29,412 nucleotides of DNA from Ophiosphaerella korrae (Eukaryota > Ascomycota > Dothideomycetes > Pleosporales > Phaeosphaeriaceae). How positions within the stretch are numbered: position 1 is the stretch's first letter; every line of letters begins with the position of its first letter. The notes beneath the pieces are model-generated. The model ran no database searches, was not told the DNA's origin, and saw nothing but the letters and a program-made list of their open reading frames with translations. A program made the position numbers and the translations under genes. This document shows positions 1 through 10,486 of the stretch, piece after piece. The stretch lies in NCBI GenBank assembly GCA_028456385.1, contig JALNQF010000448.1:1-29412 (forward strand), written 5' to 3'.

Positions 1-4
1 TAAG

Positions 5-26
5 TACTAGGTATATATACCTAGTA
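5..26. repeat. 22-bp perfect palindrome
   Basis: The two 11-base halves (tactaggtata and its reverse complement) pair without mismatch or spacer. It lies at the window edge next to the 17-bp array. No function can be assigned; it could be part of a terminal or subterminal repeat of an element continuing off the window. Confidence 0.8.
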
Positions 27-67
27 GCCTACTAAGCGCTAACTAAAAGTAGAAAGGTAGTTAAATA

Positions 68-180
68 TTAGTAAGTTGTAAACTTACTAACATGTTAGTA
101 AGTTCGCAATATTAGTAAGTTTATAATGTTAGTAAGTTTGCTATATTAGTAAGTTGTAAACTTACTAACATTAGTGCGAA
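68..180. repeat. 17-bp tandem array with inverted-repeat units (ttagtaagtt motif)
   Basis: Five copies of ttagtaagtt occur, at 68, 95, 112, 129 and 146. The three central units (95-111, 112-128, 129-145) are exactly 17 bp apart and differ only in the last seven bases. The outer copies (68-92 and 146-170) are identical 25-mers that are themselves inverted repeats (ttagtaagtt / aacttactaa). The array ends close to where homology to the retrotransposon U3 begins (about 209). It may be a subterminal repeat block of another transposon; its identity is unknown. Confidence 0.8.
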
Positions 181-208
181 AATAAGAGATATAAGAGATA
201 ACTCCCTT

Positions 209-472
209 ATACTCCTCTAATAATGCGTATTACTACTATCTATATACTTATAGTAATCTATTAATCTATAGGTACTAAGACTAATAGATTATAGATTACC
301 TTAATCTATAATCTATTAATACTAAGAGTCTATAGATTATAGATTACCCTAGGTGTCCTAATTATATATAGCCTCCTAATTAGATTTATATCTCTTAGCG
401 TTATATATATCTAAGTTAATTATTATAAGGCTTATTAGTTCTATCTATAGCTCTCTTGTTACTATTATAATA
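209..472 (-). repeat. Partial 3' LTR of element A (U3 only)
   Basis: This stretch aligns with the U3 half of the element B LTR. It shares the two palindromes built from aatctataatctat/atagattatagatt and the blocks aggtgtccta and gcctcctaat, and its border ctattataata corresponds to B's cctataaca. The R-U5 half (about 170 bp in B) is missing: homology stops at about 209, close to the predicted transcription start. The U3 is of B type, whereas A's 5' LTR at 11426-11865 has a C-type U3, so A is a mosaic or the piece came from another copy. Confidence 0.75.
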
Positions 473-484
473 CTTTCTCTTTTA
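473..484 (-). other. Ectopic polypurine tract candidate at element A 3' LTR border
   Basis: Read on the minus strand this is taaaagagaaag immediately before the LTR. In element B the homologous run (6573-6584, taaaagggaaag) is not next to an LTR but lies in the RNase H coding region. The canonical tract of B (4361-4374) and C (28052-28065) ends in atag; this one does not. Confidence 0.6.
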
Positions 485-3400
485 TATATATAATTTCTAA
501 GTTAAATATTAATAAAAATTCCTACTATCTTATATAGTATTATAATAGTTCTTTATTTATTATAAATCTTATAAGATTCTTATAGTCTATATAGACCTTT
601 ATTTAGTATCTTACTTCTTATAAGTATACTCTATATTACTTAAATACTTTATAGATTACTAGTATCTCTTTGTTATAAATTAGGTAGTTAAGTTCTACTA
701 TCTTTATTTTCTTAGAGAAGTATTTAACTAAGTATTCTTTTTTAGTCTTTAAGTCTTCCTATATTAGTACTATTCTATAGACTAAGTTAGATATATCTAT
801 TTTTACTATTACTAGTAGGTCTAGGTTATATATTCTAATAACTAGGTTTTCTATAAACTTTTTTTTAATTTTATTAAATACTTTATTATATTCTTTAGTC
901 TATTTAAATAGCGTATCTTTCTTTATAAGTCTTGTAATTAGTTTTATATCTTTAGACTATCTTACTATTAGTTTTCTATAAAAGTTTACTAGTCTATAAA
1001 ATTATTATACTTCTTTTAGGTTTTTTAGTATTAGCTATTTATTAATTAACTTAATCTTTCCTAGGTTAATCTTAATCTTTCCTAGTTTTATAATAAATCT
1101 AAGGAAATCTATTTCTTTTATATAAAACTCGCATTTTCTTATTTTAAGAAGTAATTTACTTTCTACTAGCTTTTTTAGAACTTTATACACGTGTTATATA
1201 TATTCTTCTTCTATTTCTAAGAATATAAGGATATTATCTAAGTATATAAATATAAATACGTCTAAGTACTCTCTTAGTACTATATTAATTCTTTCTTAAA
1301 AGGCTACTAGTACATTTATTAAGCTAAAAGGTATAACTAGGTACTTATATAGTCTATACTATATTCTAAATACTATTTTCTATTTATTACCTTTCTTAAT
1401 TCTAATCTAGTAGTAAGTATTTTAGATATCTAGCTTTATAAAGATTCTTACTCTTTATTACCTATCTTATATTATATTAATTTATAGTAGTAGGTATTAG
1501 TTCTTGTTTATAATTACGTTAGTTTTTCTAAAATCTACGTAGAGCCTTTTATTACTTATCTCCTTTTTATCTATAAATATAAGTCTATATACTACTAAGG
1601 ATTTAGATTCTTGTATTTATCTTTTCTTTAATACGTTTTTAATAAATACTTATTTAATCTTAGATTTTTCTTCTATCTTTCTATAGACTAGGCTCTATTC
1701 TACGTTTTTATCTTCTTTTAGGTCTATTACTAAGTCCTATAGCTAATATTTTAGGAGATAGTCTTTAGGCTCTATAAGCTATTTTTCCTATTTCTTATAT
1801 TCTTCTTGGAATTTTCCTTTATAAGTGCTTATATTAGCCTTTAATATATTTGTTCTATAGTAGTTAATTTTTCCTATTCTCTAATTAATATATAGGTTAG
1901 TTATCTATAACTATAGTATACCTAGTATTATATTTTATTTGTTATTAATTGTTATTATATCTATAACTATATTTTTAATCGTTATTCCTTCTAATTTAAG
2001 TGTAGAGGAAACTATCTCGAACCTAATAGGTTCCTAGAATAGTTTCCCTTTAATTATACTTAATTATTAAGAGTACTTCTTTATTATATAACGTATTCTT
2101 TATATTTCTACAAACTTCTTTAATATAAAGTTCCTTGTAGCTCTACTATTAATTATTAATTATACTTTCTTTCTTTAGTATATACTTATTTTTATAATAT
2201 ATAGGCCTCTTATACTTTCTAGCTATTTTTACTTAAGTAATTTTATAAATTATCTATCTTTCTAGAGCTATAGCCCTACCTTAAGTTTATATTCTTTATA
2301 TTTTAGATATTCGTCGTATATATATTTATACTATAGTCCTCTTTAGACGTATTTCTTAGATAATTTTAGTCTAGGCCTTACTACTACGTAACTATCTTCT
2401 AGGATTATTTTCTATCCTTAGATATCTTCTACTAGAATTACTCTTATATAATTATAGCCTCTTTTCCTTATAAGCTATATACTATTATTTACTTTAGGGT
2501 TTCTATATATAGTGTAATTCTTATCTAGGTATAATATCTATAATACTTTAAAATATACTAAGTATTTTAGGTTTATTATCTTATTATCCCTTTCTTAGTA
2601 CTTATCTTTTCTATGTATATCTATAGTTAAGATATAGTATACTACTAGTACTCTTAGTATATAGGCTTTATTAATCTATTATATTTTTTTATAAAGTACT
2701 ACTACTCTTTTTATATAGTTATTCTTCCTACTATAACTATATTTTACTTTATCTATTCTTAGAATAGTATAAACCTTATTTTTTTTAGATTATATTCTTT
2801 CTAGTCTTTATACGCTTCTTCTATACTTATAACTAGTAAGTATTTTTAAATAAACTTCTATTCTTTATTTTACTCCTCTATATCTATTATTATATAGCTA
2901 TTATAGCTATATATATCTAGCTAGGTATACTCTATACTTCTTATACTAACCTATTTCTTACTTTCTTATAGTTCTTTAGAAGAAGCTGTAGTAGTCTCTT
3001 TATCTAGTACCTATTCTTTAGCCTAGATTAATAGAATCTAGGGTCTCTCTCTTTCTAAGTCTACTATTAGTAGGTCTATTATATATACTATTTCTTTTAG
3101 CTATACTTTTATTCTATTTTCTTTTATTACTACTACTCTATTCTTTTATAAGTAATACCTTACTCTTTATTTTCTAGAAAAGTATATATAGTAGTTATCT
3201 TTATAATAAAAGGTCTAATAGAGTATTATATATTATATTTATTTACTTCTAGCTACTTTCTTTTAGGGCTCGGCCTATACTTATAGTACTTCTTTTTTTT
3301 TCTTAGTTATTTTTAACTATATTTCTTTATCTTTCTTGTAGTCTTTACTTCTATAATCTTTTACAAAGTATCTTAGTTTCTTATATTTATAATATACTAT

Positions 3401-3926
3401 ATCTTTTTTTTTTTATAATTAGTAGTCTTTTATATAATAGCTTTTCTTACTATAGTTAAAGTACGTAAAGTCTTTATTCTTTTTTTTCTTTTTATCTTTA
3501 TTAGCGTTAAAGATTATAAGGTCTCTAATATCCTAGTTTCTAGGTTAAGTACTATACTTATTCTTCTTCTATTCTTAAAAATTGTCGTTAATTTATATTA
3601 CCTATTATATTAAGACTTCTAGTGTTCTAGGCTTCTCTATATAAATTATCTTGTATTAGATTTTCTTGTTTAATCTTTATTTAAATTATAATATTAATAC
3701 TAATTTGTTTTACTCTATTTTCTATAATAGTTATTTAAACTATAATATATATTTAAGTATACTCTTCTATTATATAAGTCTTTTAAGCTTTTCTTCTACT
3801 TATTAGGTAATATCTATATCTCTAAATACTACTCTTATTCGCCTAGTAAAGTATTTATAAATTCTAAAAATAGCTCTAGTTTTATCTTTTTATATTATTA
3901 GAGTGTATATTATATAATCTATCTAG

Positions 3927-3931
3927 TAAGG
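3927..3931. repeat. Left target-site duplication of element B (TAAGG)
   Basis: TAAGG lies immediately left of the B LTR and is repeated at 10916-10920 immediately right of the other LTR. The uninterrupted site is visible in B's own gag as ctagtaaggttta near 9977-9989. Confidence 0.85.
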
Positions 3932-4360
3932 TGTAATAGGTTGTTACTAGGGTTAACTTCCTAGTACCTAAGAGTTATTAGTAGATTGTAAATTAATAGT
4001 AAGAGTTTAGGTTATAATCTATAATAACTAATAAATAATAGAAGATATTTTGTAACTATCTTGTATTAGTATTCTGTAGTTAAAGGATTAAATTACTAAT
4101 ACTATCCTAATAATATATATCCTACTAACTATATACTTGTAGTAATCTATAATCTATAGTTACTAAGATTAATAGATTATAAATCGTTTTAATCTATAAT
4201 CTATAGGCGCTAAGAGCCTATAGATTATAGATTATACTAGGTGTCCTAGTTATATATAGTCTCCTAATTAAGATTATTACTTTACTTGTTCTATACTTTG
4301 TTAGTACTTAAATTAGAGCTAATTAGTTCTATCTTAATTTCTTCTATTACACCTATAACA
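3932..4360 (-). repeat. Element B 3' LTR (429 bp)
   Basis: It is a direct repeat of 10487-10915. On the plus strand it begins tgtaatagg and ends cctataaca, so in element sense it begins TGTTATAGG and ends CCTATTACA, with TG...CA ends intact. U3 contains a hairpin with 18-bp arms (4191-4208 and 4216-4233) around a 7-base loop. This copy is more strongly mutated than the right copy: where they differ in U3, the left carries T or A and the right carries C or G. Confidence 0.93.
4191..4233. repeat. U3 hairpin of B-type LTR
   Basis: There are 18-bp perfect arms around gctaaga, built on aatctataatctataggc and its complement. The right LTR has the homologous structure near 10746-10788. C-type LTRs replace this with a 55-bp tandem repeat. 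It may be a palindromic enhancer or binding site; the function is inferred only. Confidence 0.75.
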
Positions 4361-4374
4361 CTATCTCTTTTTCT
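4361..4374 (-). other. Element B polypurine tract
   Basis: On the minus strand agaaaaagagatag directly precedes the 3' LTR. The position and composition are those of the plus-strand primer tract of LTR retrotransposons, and the same place in element C has agagagaagaatag. Confidence 0.8.
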
Positions 4375-4715
4375 AGGTAGGTCTTAGTTTATCTACTCTA
4401 GGGCTAGAGTTATTAGTCTAGTTTCTTTATTAATATAGAGTTCTTTATCTTCCTTTATAACTATTTTATTTATACGTTATTACTACCTTCTTACTAATTA
4501 CGTATTATATAATAGTATTAAAATATTTCTTTATTCTTGTTATACTTCTCCTAAGTTAAATCCTAAGTTACTTCCTTGTATTATTTCTATAAATAATAGT
4601 AAGGCTTATAAGGTATATATTTGTATAAATATACGTAGTTCTTATAACGTATCTAGTATTTCTCTTTCTAAGTGTATATTTATTACACTTATTCTTACGT
4701 CTAGGCTTAATAATA
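4375..4715. other. Element B 3' non-coding segment upstream of the antisense ORF
   Basis: About 340 bp lie between the polypurine tract and the recognisable antisense frame. It corresponds to the less conserved 27726-28051 of element C. It could hold the 5' part or promoter of the antisense gene. I see no conserved motif. Confidence 0.5.
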
Positions 4716-5063
4716 ATAGAGAAAGCTATTAACTAGACTTAAGAGAAATTACTATCTTAAATTATAGAAGCTAAAGCTAAGTATAAGCGTATCTAGGAGC
4801 TTGTGTAGAGTAAGCTAGTAAAGAATTAAGCTTATCTCTCTTATCTTTATAAGATAAAGGCCTTAAATAATAAGAAATTAGCTAAGTAGTTAGTAGCTCT
4901 AGAAGCTAAGCTAGACCTAGATAAGGCGTTTAGTGTTGCTGTAGTAGGTCCTACGCTAGACGTCTCTATTATCTCTCTATCTATTGTTAGTAATATTAGT
5001 TCTCTTAGTTTACTACTATACGTTCTAGAGGGTTTTAACTTTAGAACTCCTCTAGTTCCTTAA
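4716..5063 (+). pseudogene. Antisense ORF of element B (coiled-coil-like, unknown function)
   Basis: This is a plus-strand frame, antisense to the retrotransposon, lying between the 3' LTR and the end of pol. From the GAG at 4719 to TAA at 5061-5063 it has 115 codons in one phase, interrupted only by TAG/TAA codons explicable as mutated CAG/CAA. The predicted peptide is rich in Lys, Glu, Ala, Leu and Gln in a helical, coiled-coil-like pattern (it contains E-A-K-A-K-Y-K), followed by a Ser/Leu/Ile-rich tail. Its end overlaps the pol end (5041) tail to tail by about 20 bp. Element C has the same ORF at 27390-27725, four codons shorter but in phase. The true start is unclear: ATA codons at 4710-4718 may be mutated ATG, or it may begin further upstream. 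I do not recognise the family. Confidence 0.6.
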
Positions 5064-8000
5064 AGTAATTAAGATTATCTTCTAGTTCTTATATTTTCTC
5101 CTATAGTTGTCCTTTTTCGTCTATTTCTATCTATTCTACTAAGTAGTATTTTCTTCTATTATAGAACTAGTATACTAAGATTTTCTTAACTTTTTATTCT
5201 TCTTATTCTCTATATATATCTACTTCGTACACTAGTAGTTCTACTTCTTGTAGTACTTGTTCTAGTAAAGCTATATAGAATATTAGGTATATCTTTATCT
5301 TATTTAGTAGCTTTAATTTAAATATAACTAGTGTAACTTCTTTTTCTACTTTATATAGTCTTATCTTAATATAGTCTAATTTTAAACTTAGTTATTTACT
5401 TTTAATATTTTTTCGTACTAACTATACTTTTTCTCCCTCTCTAAATTAGGGTCCCTCTTTATACTTCTTATTATAGTACTTTACTATCTAATTCTATAGG
5501 AATTCTATATCCTATCTTAATTAATCGTGTATATCTTTTAGTCTATTAGTAAAGTTTTCTCCTCTTAGGGACTAAGATATCTAATTTCTTAGTATTTAGT
5601 ATATATTAGGTTTAAATCTATAGTTTATAAAGAAAGGTAATACTCTTATTACTATATTCTTTACGCTATTATATGCTAACTGTGCTATAGGTAGTAACTA
5701 TACCTAATTATTCTAGTTGTAGTTAAGGTAGTATCTTAAGTATTATTCTATTATCTAGTTTATTTATTCTAACTATCTATCTATCTATAGATAGTATACT
5801 ATAGACATTACGTATTATATTCCTAATTACGCTATTATTATTCTTTATAGTTTTAATATAAATTGTATATCTCTATCTATAATAATCTTGTCTAGTAGTC
5901 TATATTAACTAATTACAGTTCCTAGAACCTAGTATATAGTAACCTCTATCTTACTTTTCTCTTTATATAGTCTAAAGTACAAGTACTTTATAAGTTTGTC
6001 TACTATTATTAAGATTCTATTATACTTAACCCCTAATATTAGATCTTTAGACTTAGGTAACTTTGTAATAAAGTCTATTATAATAACTCTCTATAGTTAT
6101 TCTAGTACTTCTACTAGTTATAATATCCTATATAGTACGTATCTATTATATTTATTCCTTTAGTATTCTATATAGTCTTGTAATACTTCTATTACTAGTT
6201 ATCTTACTTTTAGAATATAGTAGTCTTGTAGTAGTCTATCTAATATTTTCTTAATTTCTTAGTAACTATATACTAGTAGTTTATAGAATTATTATATAAA
6301 TTCCCTTTAAATTTTCCTTAGAATATATATTCTTCTATAGGCTTATGTAAATCCTTCTTAGATTTCTAATTTTTCTATTTTTTTAGATACTTCTTGCGTT
6401 AATTTCTAAATCTATCTATCTAGCTCGCTACTCGTTCTTTTAAGTATTATAGCTATCTTAGGTATATTTAGGACTAAGTATCCTTCTTTATTCTTAACTA
6501 AAACTATACTAGTAGCGCTTACTTCTTCCTATAAGTCTAGTCTTCTACTAAGGGCGTTTATAAACTAATTATCTTTCCCTTTTATATATATAATTTCTAT
6601 ATTAAATATTAATAGGTATTCCTACTATCTTATATAGCGTAATAATAATTCCTTGTTTATTATAAATCTTATAAGATTCTTATAGTCTATATAGACCTTT
6701 GTCTAATACTTTACTCCTTATAAGTATACTCTCTATTACTTAAATACTTTGTAGATTACTAGTATCTCTTTATTGTAGATTAGGTAGTTAAGCTCTACTA
6801 TCTTTATTTTCTTAGAGAAGTACTTAACTAAGTACTCCTTTTTAGTCTCTAGGTCTTCTTGTATTAGTGCTATTCTATAAACTAAATTAGATATATCTAT
6901 TTTTACTATCGCTAGTAGGTCTAGGTTATATATTCTAATAACTAGGTTTTTTATAAACTTCTTTTTAATTTTTCTTAATACTTCTTTGTATTCTTTTATC
7001 TATTTAAATAGCGTATCTTTCTTTATAAGATTTATAATAGGTTCTATATCTTTAGACTATCTTACTATTAACTTTCTATAAAAGTTAGCTAGCCTATAAA
7101 ACTATTATACTTCTTTTAGGTTTCTTAGTATTAGCTATTTGTTAATTAACTTAATCTTTTTTAGATTAATCTTAATCTTTCCTAGTTCTATAATAAACCC
7201 TAGGAAATCTATTTCTTTTATATAAAACTCGTATTTTCTTATTTTAAGAAATATTTTAGCTTCTACTAGTTTCTCTAGTACCTTGTATATATATTATATA
7301 TATTCTTCCTCTATTTCTAAGAATATAAGGATATTATCTAGGTACGCGAATATAAATACGTCTAAGTACTCTCTTAGTACTATATTAATTCTTTCTTAGA
7401 ATACTACTAGTGCGTTTATTAAACTAAATAGTATAACTACGTATTTATATAATCTCTATTATGTTCTAAACGCTATTTTCTATTTATTACCTTCTTTTAT
7501 CCTAATTTAGTAGTAGGCGTTCTAGATATCTAACTTTATAAAGATTGTTACTTTTTATAGTTTATTTTATATTATATCTATCTATAGTAATAGATATTAG
7601 TTCTTACTTGTAACTACGTTAGTTTTTCTAAAGTCTATATAAAGTCTTTTATTATTTATTCTTTTCTTATCTATAAAGATAAGTCTATATACTACTAAGG
7701 ACTTAGATTCTCTTATTTATCCCTTTTTTATTACGTTTTAGATAAATACTTGTTTAATTTTTAATTCTTCTTCTATTTTCTAGTAGACTAGGCTCTATCT
7801 TACGTCTTTTCCTTCTTTAGTTTCTATTACTAAGTCCTATAGCTAATATTCTAGAAGGTAATCTTTAGGCTCTATAAGTTATTCTTCTTATTTCTTATAT
7901 TCTTTAGGGAATTTTCCTTTACAAGTACTTATGTTAGCCTTTAGTATATCTATTTTATAGTAACTAATTTCTCTAGTTCTCTAGTTAATATGTAAGTTAG

Positions 8001-10425
8001 TTATCTATAACTATAGTATACCTAGTATTATATCTTGCTTATTGTTAATTGTTATTATATCTATAACTATATTCTTAATTTCTAGTCCTTCTAATCTTAG
8101 TATTAAAGGTACTGTCTTAAACTATATAGGTTCCTAGAATAGCTTTCCTTTAATTGTACTTAGTTATTAAGGGTATCTTTTTATTATATATTTTATTCCT
8201 TGTATTTCTATAAACTTCTTTAATATAAAGTTCCTTATAGCTCTACTATTAATTATTAATTATACTTTCTTTCCTTAATATATACCTATTTTTATAATAT
8301 ATAGGCCCTTTATACCTTCTAGCTTCTCTTACTTTAGTAACTTAGTAAATTATCTATCTTTCTAAGGCTATAGGCCTACTTTAAGTTTATATTCTTTATA
8401 TTTTAGATATTTATTATATATATATTTATACTATAGTCCTCCTTAGACGTATTTCTTAGATAGTTTTAGGCTAGGTCTTACTACTACGTATCTATCTTCT
8501 AGGATTATTTCCTATCCTTAGATATTTTCTACTAGAATTACTCTTATATAGTTATAGCCTCTTCTCTTTATAAGCTATACGTTATTATTTACTTTAGGGT
8601 TTCTATATATAATATAATTCTTGTCTAGGTATAATATCTATAATACTTTAAAGTATACTAAGTGCTTTAAGTCTATTATTAGGATATAGTATACTACTAG
8701 AACTCTAGGTATATAGGCTTTATTAATCTATCGCATTCTTCTTATAAAGTACTACTATTCTCTTAGTATAGGTATTCTTTCTACTATAACTATATATTAC
8801 TTTATCTATTCTTAAAATAGTATAAACTTTATTTCTTTAAGATTACGTTCTTTTTAGTCTTTATACGCTTCCTCTATACTTATAACTAGTAAGTATTTCT
8901 AAATAAACTTCTATTCTTTATTTTATTTCTCTATATCTATTATTATATAGCTGTTATAGCTATATATTGTTAGCTAGGCGTATTCTATACCTCTTATACT
9001 AACTTATCTCTTACTTCTTTACTATCCTTTAGAGGTAGTCGTAGTAGTCTCTTTATCTAGTACTAGTCTATTAGCCTAGATTAATAGTACTAGGGGCTCT
9101 TCCCCTTCTAGATCTTCTACTAGTAGGTCTATTACTTAGGCTATCTCTTTTAGCTAAGCTTTTATTCTACTTTCTTTTATTATAGCTACTCTATATCTCT
9201 ATTTCTATAAGAACTATACTACTCCTTATTTACTAGAAAGGTATATATAGTAGTTATTATTATAATAAAAGGTCTAGTAGAGTATTATATATTATACTTC
9301 TTTACTCCCAGCTACTTTCTCTTAAGGTTTAGCTTATACTTATAGTACTTCTTTCTTCTTTTTAGTTATCTTTAACTAAGTTTCTTTCTTTAGGTCCTTA
9401 CTTCTATAGTCTTTTATAAAGTATCTTAGTTTCCTATATTTATAGTATACTATATCTTTTTTCTTTTTTAATTAGTAGTTTTTTATATAGTAGCCTAGTT
9501 TACTATAGTTAAAGTACGTAAAGTCTTTATTCTTCTTTTTCTTTCTATCCTTATTAGCGTTAAGGACTATAAGGTCTCTTTTGTTGTAGTTCTAAGTATA
9601 ACCTCTATACTTGTTCTTTTTCTATTCTTAAAGATCGTCGTTAATTTATATTACCTATTACTTTAGGGCTTCTAGTATCCTTAGTTTTTCTATATAGATT
9701 ATCTTATATTAGATTTTTAAATTTAGTCCTTGCTTAAATCGTAACATTAAGGCTAACTTATTCTATTCTATATTCTAGGATAGTTATTTAAATTATAATA
9801 TATACTTAGGTATACTCTAACTTTATATAAGCTTTTCTAGCTATTCTTTAGCTTATTAGGTAATATCTATATCCCTAAATACTACTCTTATTTATTTAGT
9901 AAAGTATTTGTAACTTTTAAAAATAGCTCTAGTTTTATCTTTCTAGGTTATTAGTAAATATATTATGTAATCTATCTAGTAAGGTTTATACTATCTTATT
10001 ACGTCTTCCTCGAGGTACAACCTAATATATATTACCTTCTTTTCTTCTATATTAAAGTATAGTACCTATATATCTATCTAGAGTTATGCTAAGGCGATAA
10101 AAGGTCTTAGTTTCTCTCTTATTCTATTAAACTTTTTAAGGATAGGTATCTTTAGTAGTTTCTTTGTTATACTTATTGCTAGGCGTTGCGTAATTAGTTT
10201 TATCTAGTTCTAACCTTTAATAATAGCTTTAATCTATACTTTATTCTACTTTGCGTAGTCTTGTAGTTCTTTGTTCTACGTTTCTAAAGTATTAATTACT
10301 ATTTTTATATCTTCTTTATCTAAGATTAGGTTATTAATTTAGTTCTTAATTATTTCCTATATAGTACTGTTAGACTTATAACTACTCCTAAGGGCTTTAC
10401 TTATTTTAGTTAAACTTTCTACTAT
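5041..10425 (-). pseudogene. Element B Gag-Pol polyprotein (single frame, broken by RIP-type stops)
   Basis: This would encode the capsid/nucleocapsid and enzymes for reverse transcription and integration. Domain anchors on the minus strand, all in one phase, are: start codon position 10425-10423 (ATA, probably from ATG); Gag core about 9980-10150; two CCHC zinc knuckles about 9411-9520, with Cys now Tyr; protease D-S-G-A decayed to N-S-R-A at 8248-8250; reverse transcriptase Y-L-D-D now Y-L-D-N at 7333-7344; RNase H ending near 6550; integrase D at 6073-6075, D at 5875-5877 and E at 5767-5769, codons intact and spaced D-x35-E for the last pair; a chromodomain-like tail about 5050-5200 with its Tyr-Leu-Val-(Lys/Glu)-Trp motif ending in TAG; stop at 5043-5041. 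The length of about 1,795 codons without frameshift at any anchor indicates a fused Gag-Pol as in Tf1-like elements. Many TAA/TAG codons make it non-functional. Confidence 0.88.
5767..6075 (-). other. Integrase D,D-35-E catalytic core of element B
   Basis: The first Asp is at 6073-6075 in a D-F-I-T-K-L-P context, the second at 5875-5877 in I-I-I-D-R-D, and Glu at 5767-5769. Spacings are 66 and 36 residues. Element C has exactly the same spacing (26378, 26576, 26684). All three acidic codons survive in both copies even though Asp codons in protease and RT have become Asn. Confidence 0.88.
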
Positions 10426-10464
10426 TATATTAGCTAGACTGTACGCTACTTACGCTTTACTTTT

Positions 10465-10486
10465 CGCAATAACTAAATTAGTAAGG
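10465..10486 (-). other. Primer-binding region of element B
   Basis: In element sense the bases after the 5' LTR are CCTTACTAATTTAGTTATTG. There is no TGG adjoining the LTR as expected for a tRNA primer. TTACTAAT within it is complementary to ATTAGTAA in the LTR at 10648-10655, about 30 nt downstream of a TATATA at 10685-10690. This is compatible with self-priming by the mRNA 5' end. A TGG-like site further in (TAGTTATTGCG, if RIP changed TGG) is the alternative. Confidence 0.5.

Larger units (their letters stand above)
473..3931 (-). pseudogene. Element A gag-pol relic (distal gag, protease, RT, RNase H; no integrase)
   Basis: This is the minus-strand remnant of a Gag-Pol polyprotein, collinear with B 6573-9984. 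Markers are two zinc-knuckle relics (about 3365-3480), the protease motif D-S-G-A decayed to N-S-R-A (Asp codon now AAT at 2158-2160), and the reverse transcriptase catalytic box Y-L-D-D read as Y-L-D-N at 1233-1244. The coding sequence stops inside the last residues of RNase H, at the purine run encoding I-K-G-K, where the LTR begins. Integrase and chromodomain are absent, so this copy would have been non-autonomous. Protease and RT anchors lie in different phases, so indels as well as RIP-type stops have accumulated. It is one of the two most degraded copies of the family here. Confidence 0.85.

Noticed and set aside
68..180. CRISPR array
   Set aside because: Units are 17 bp with 7-bp variable parts; there are no spacers of usual length and no cas genes, and the context is eukaryotic transposons.
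209..3931. Left retrotransposon piece as an independent element
   Set aside because: Its gag end and the sequence at 10916 onward align to adjacent positions of B's gag and carry the TAAGG duplication, so they are halves of one interrupted element.
10465..10486. Firm tRNA primer-binding site (TAGTTATTGCG read as TGG...)
   Set aside because: It starts about 12 nt from the LTR and needs an assumed G-to-A change; too speculative to annotate as the primer site.
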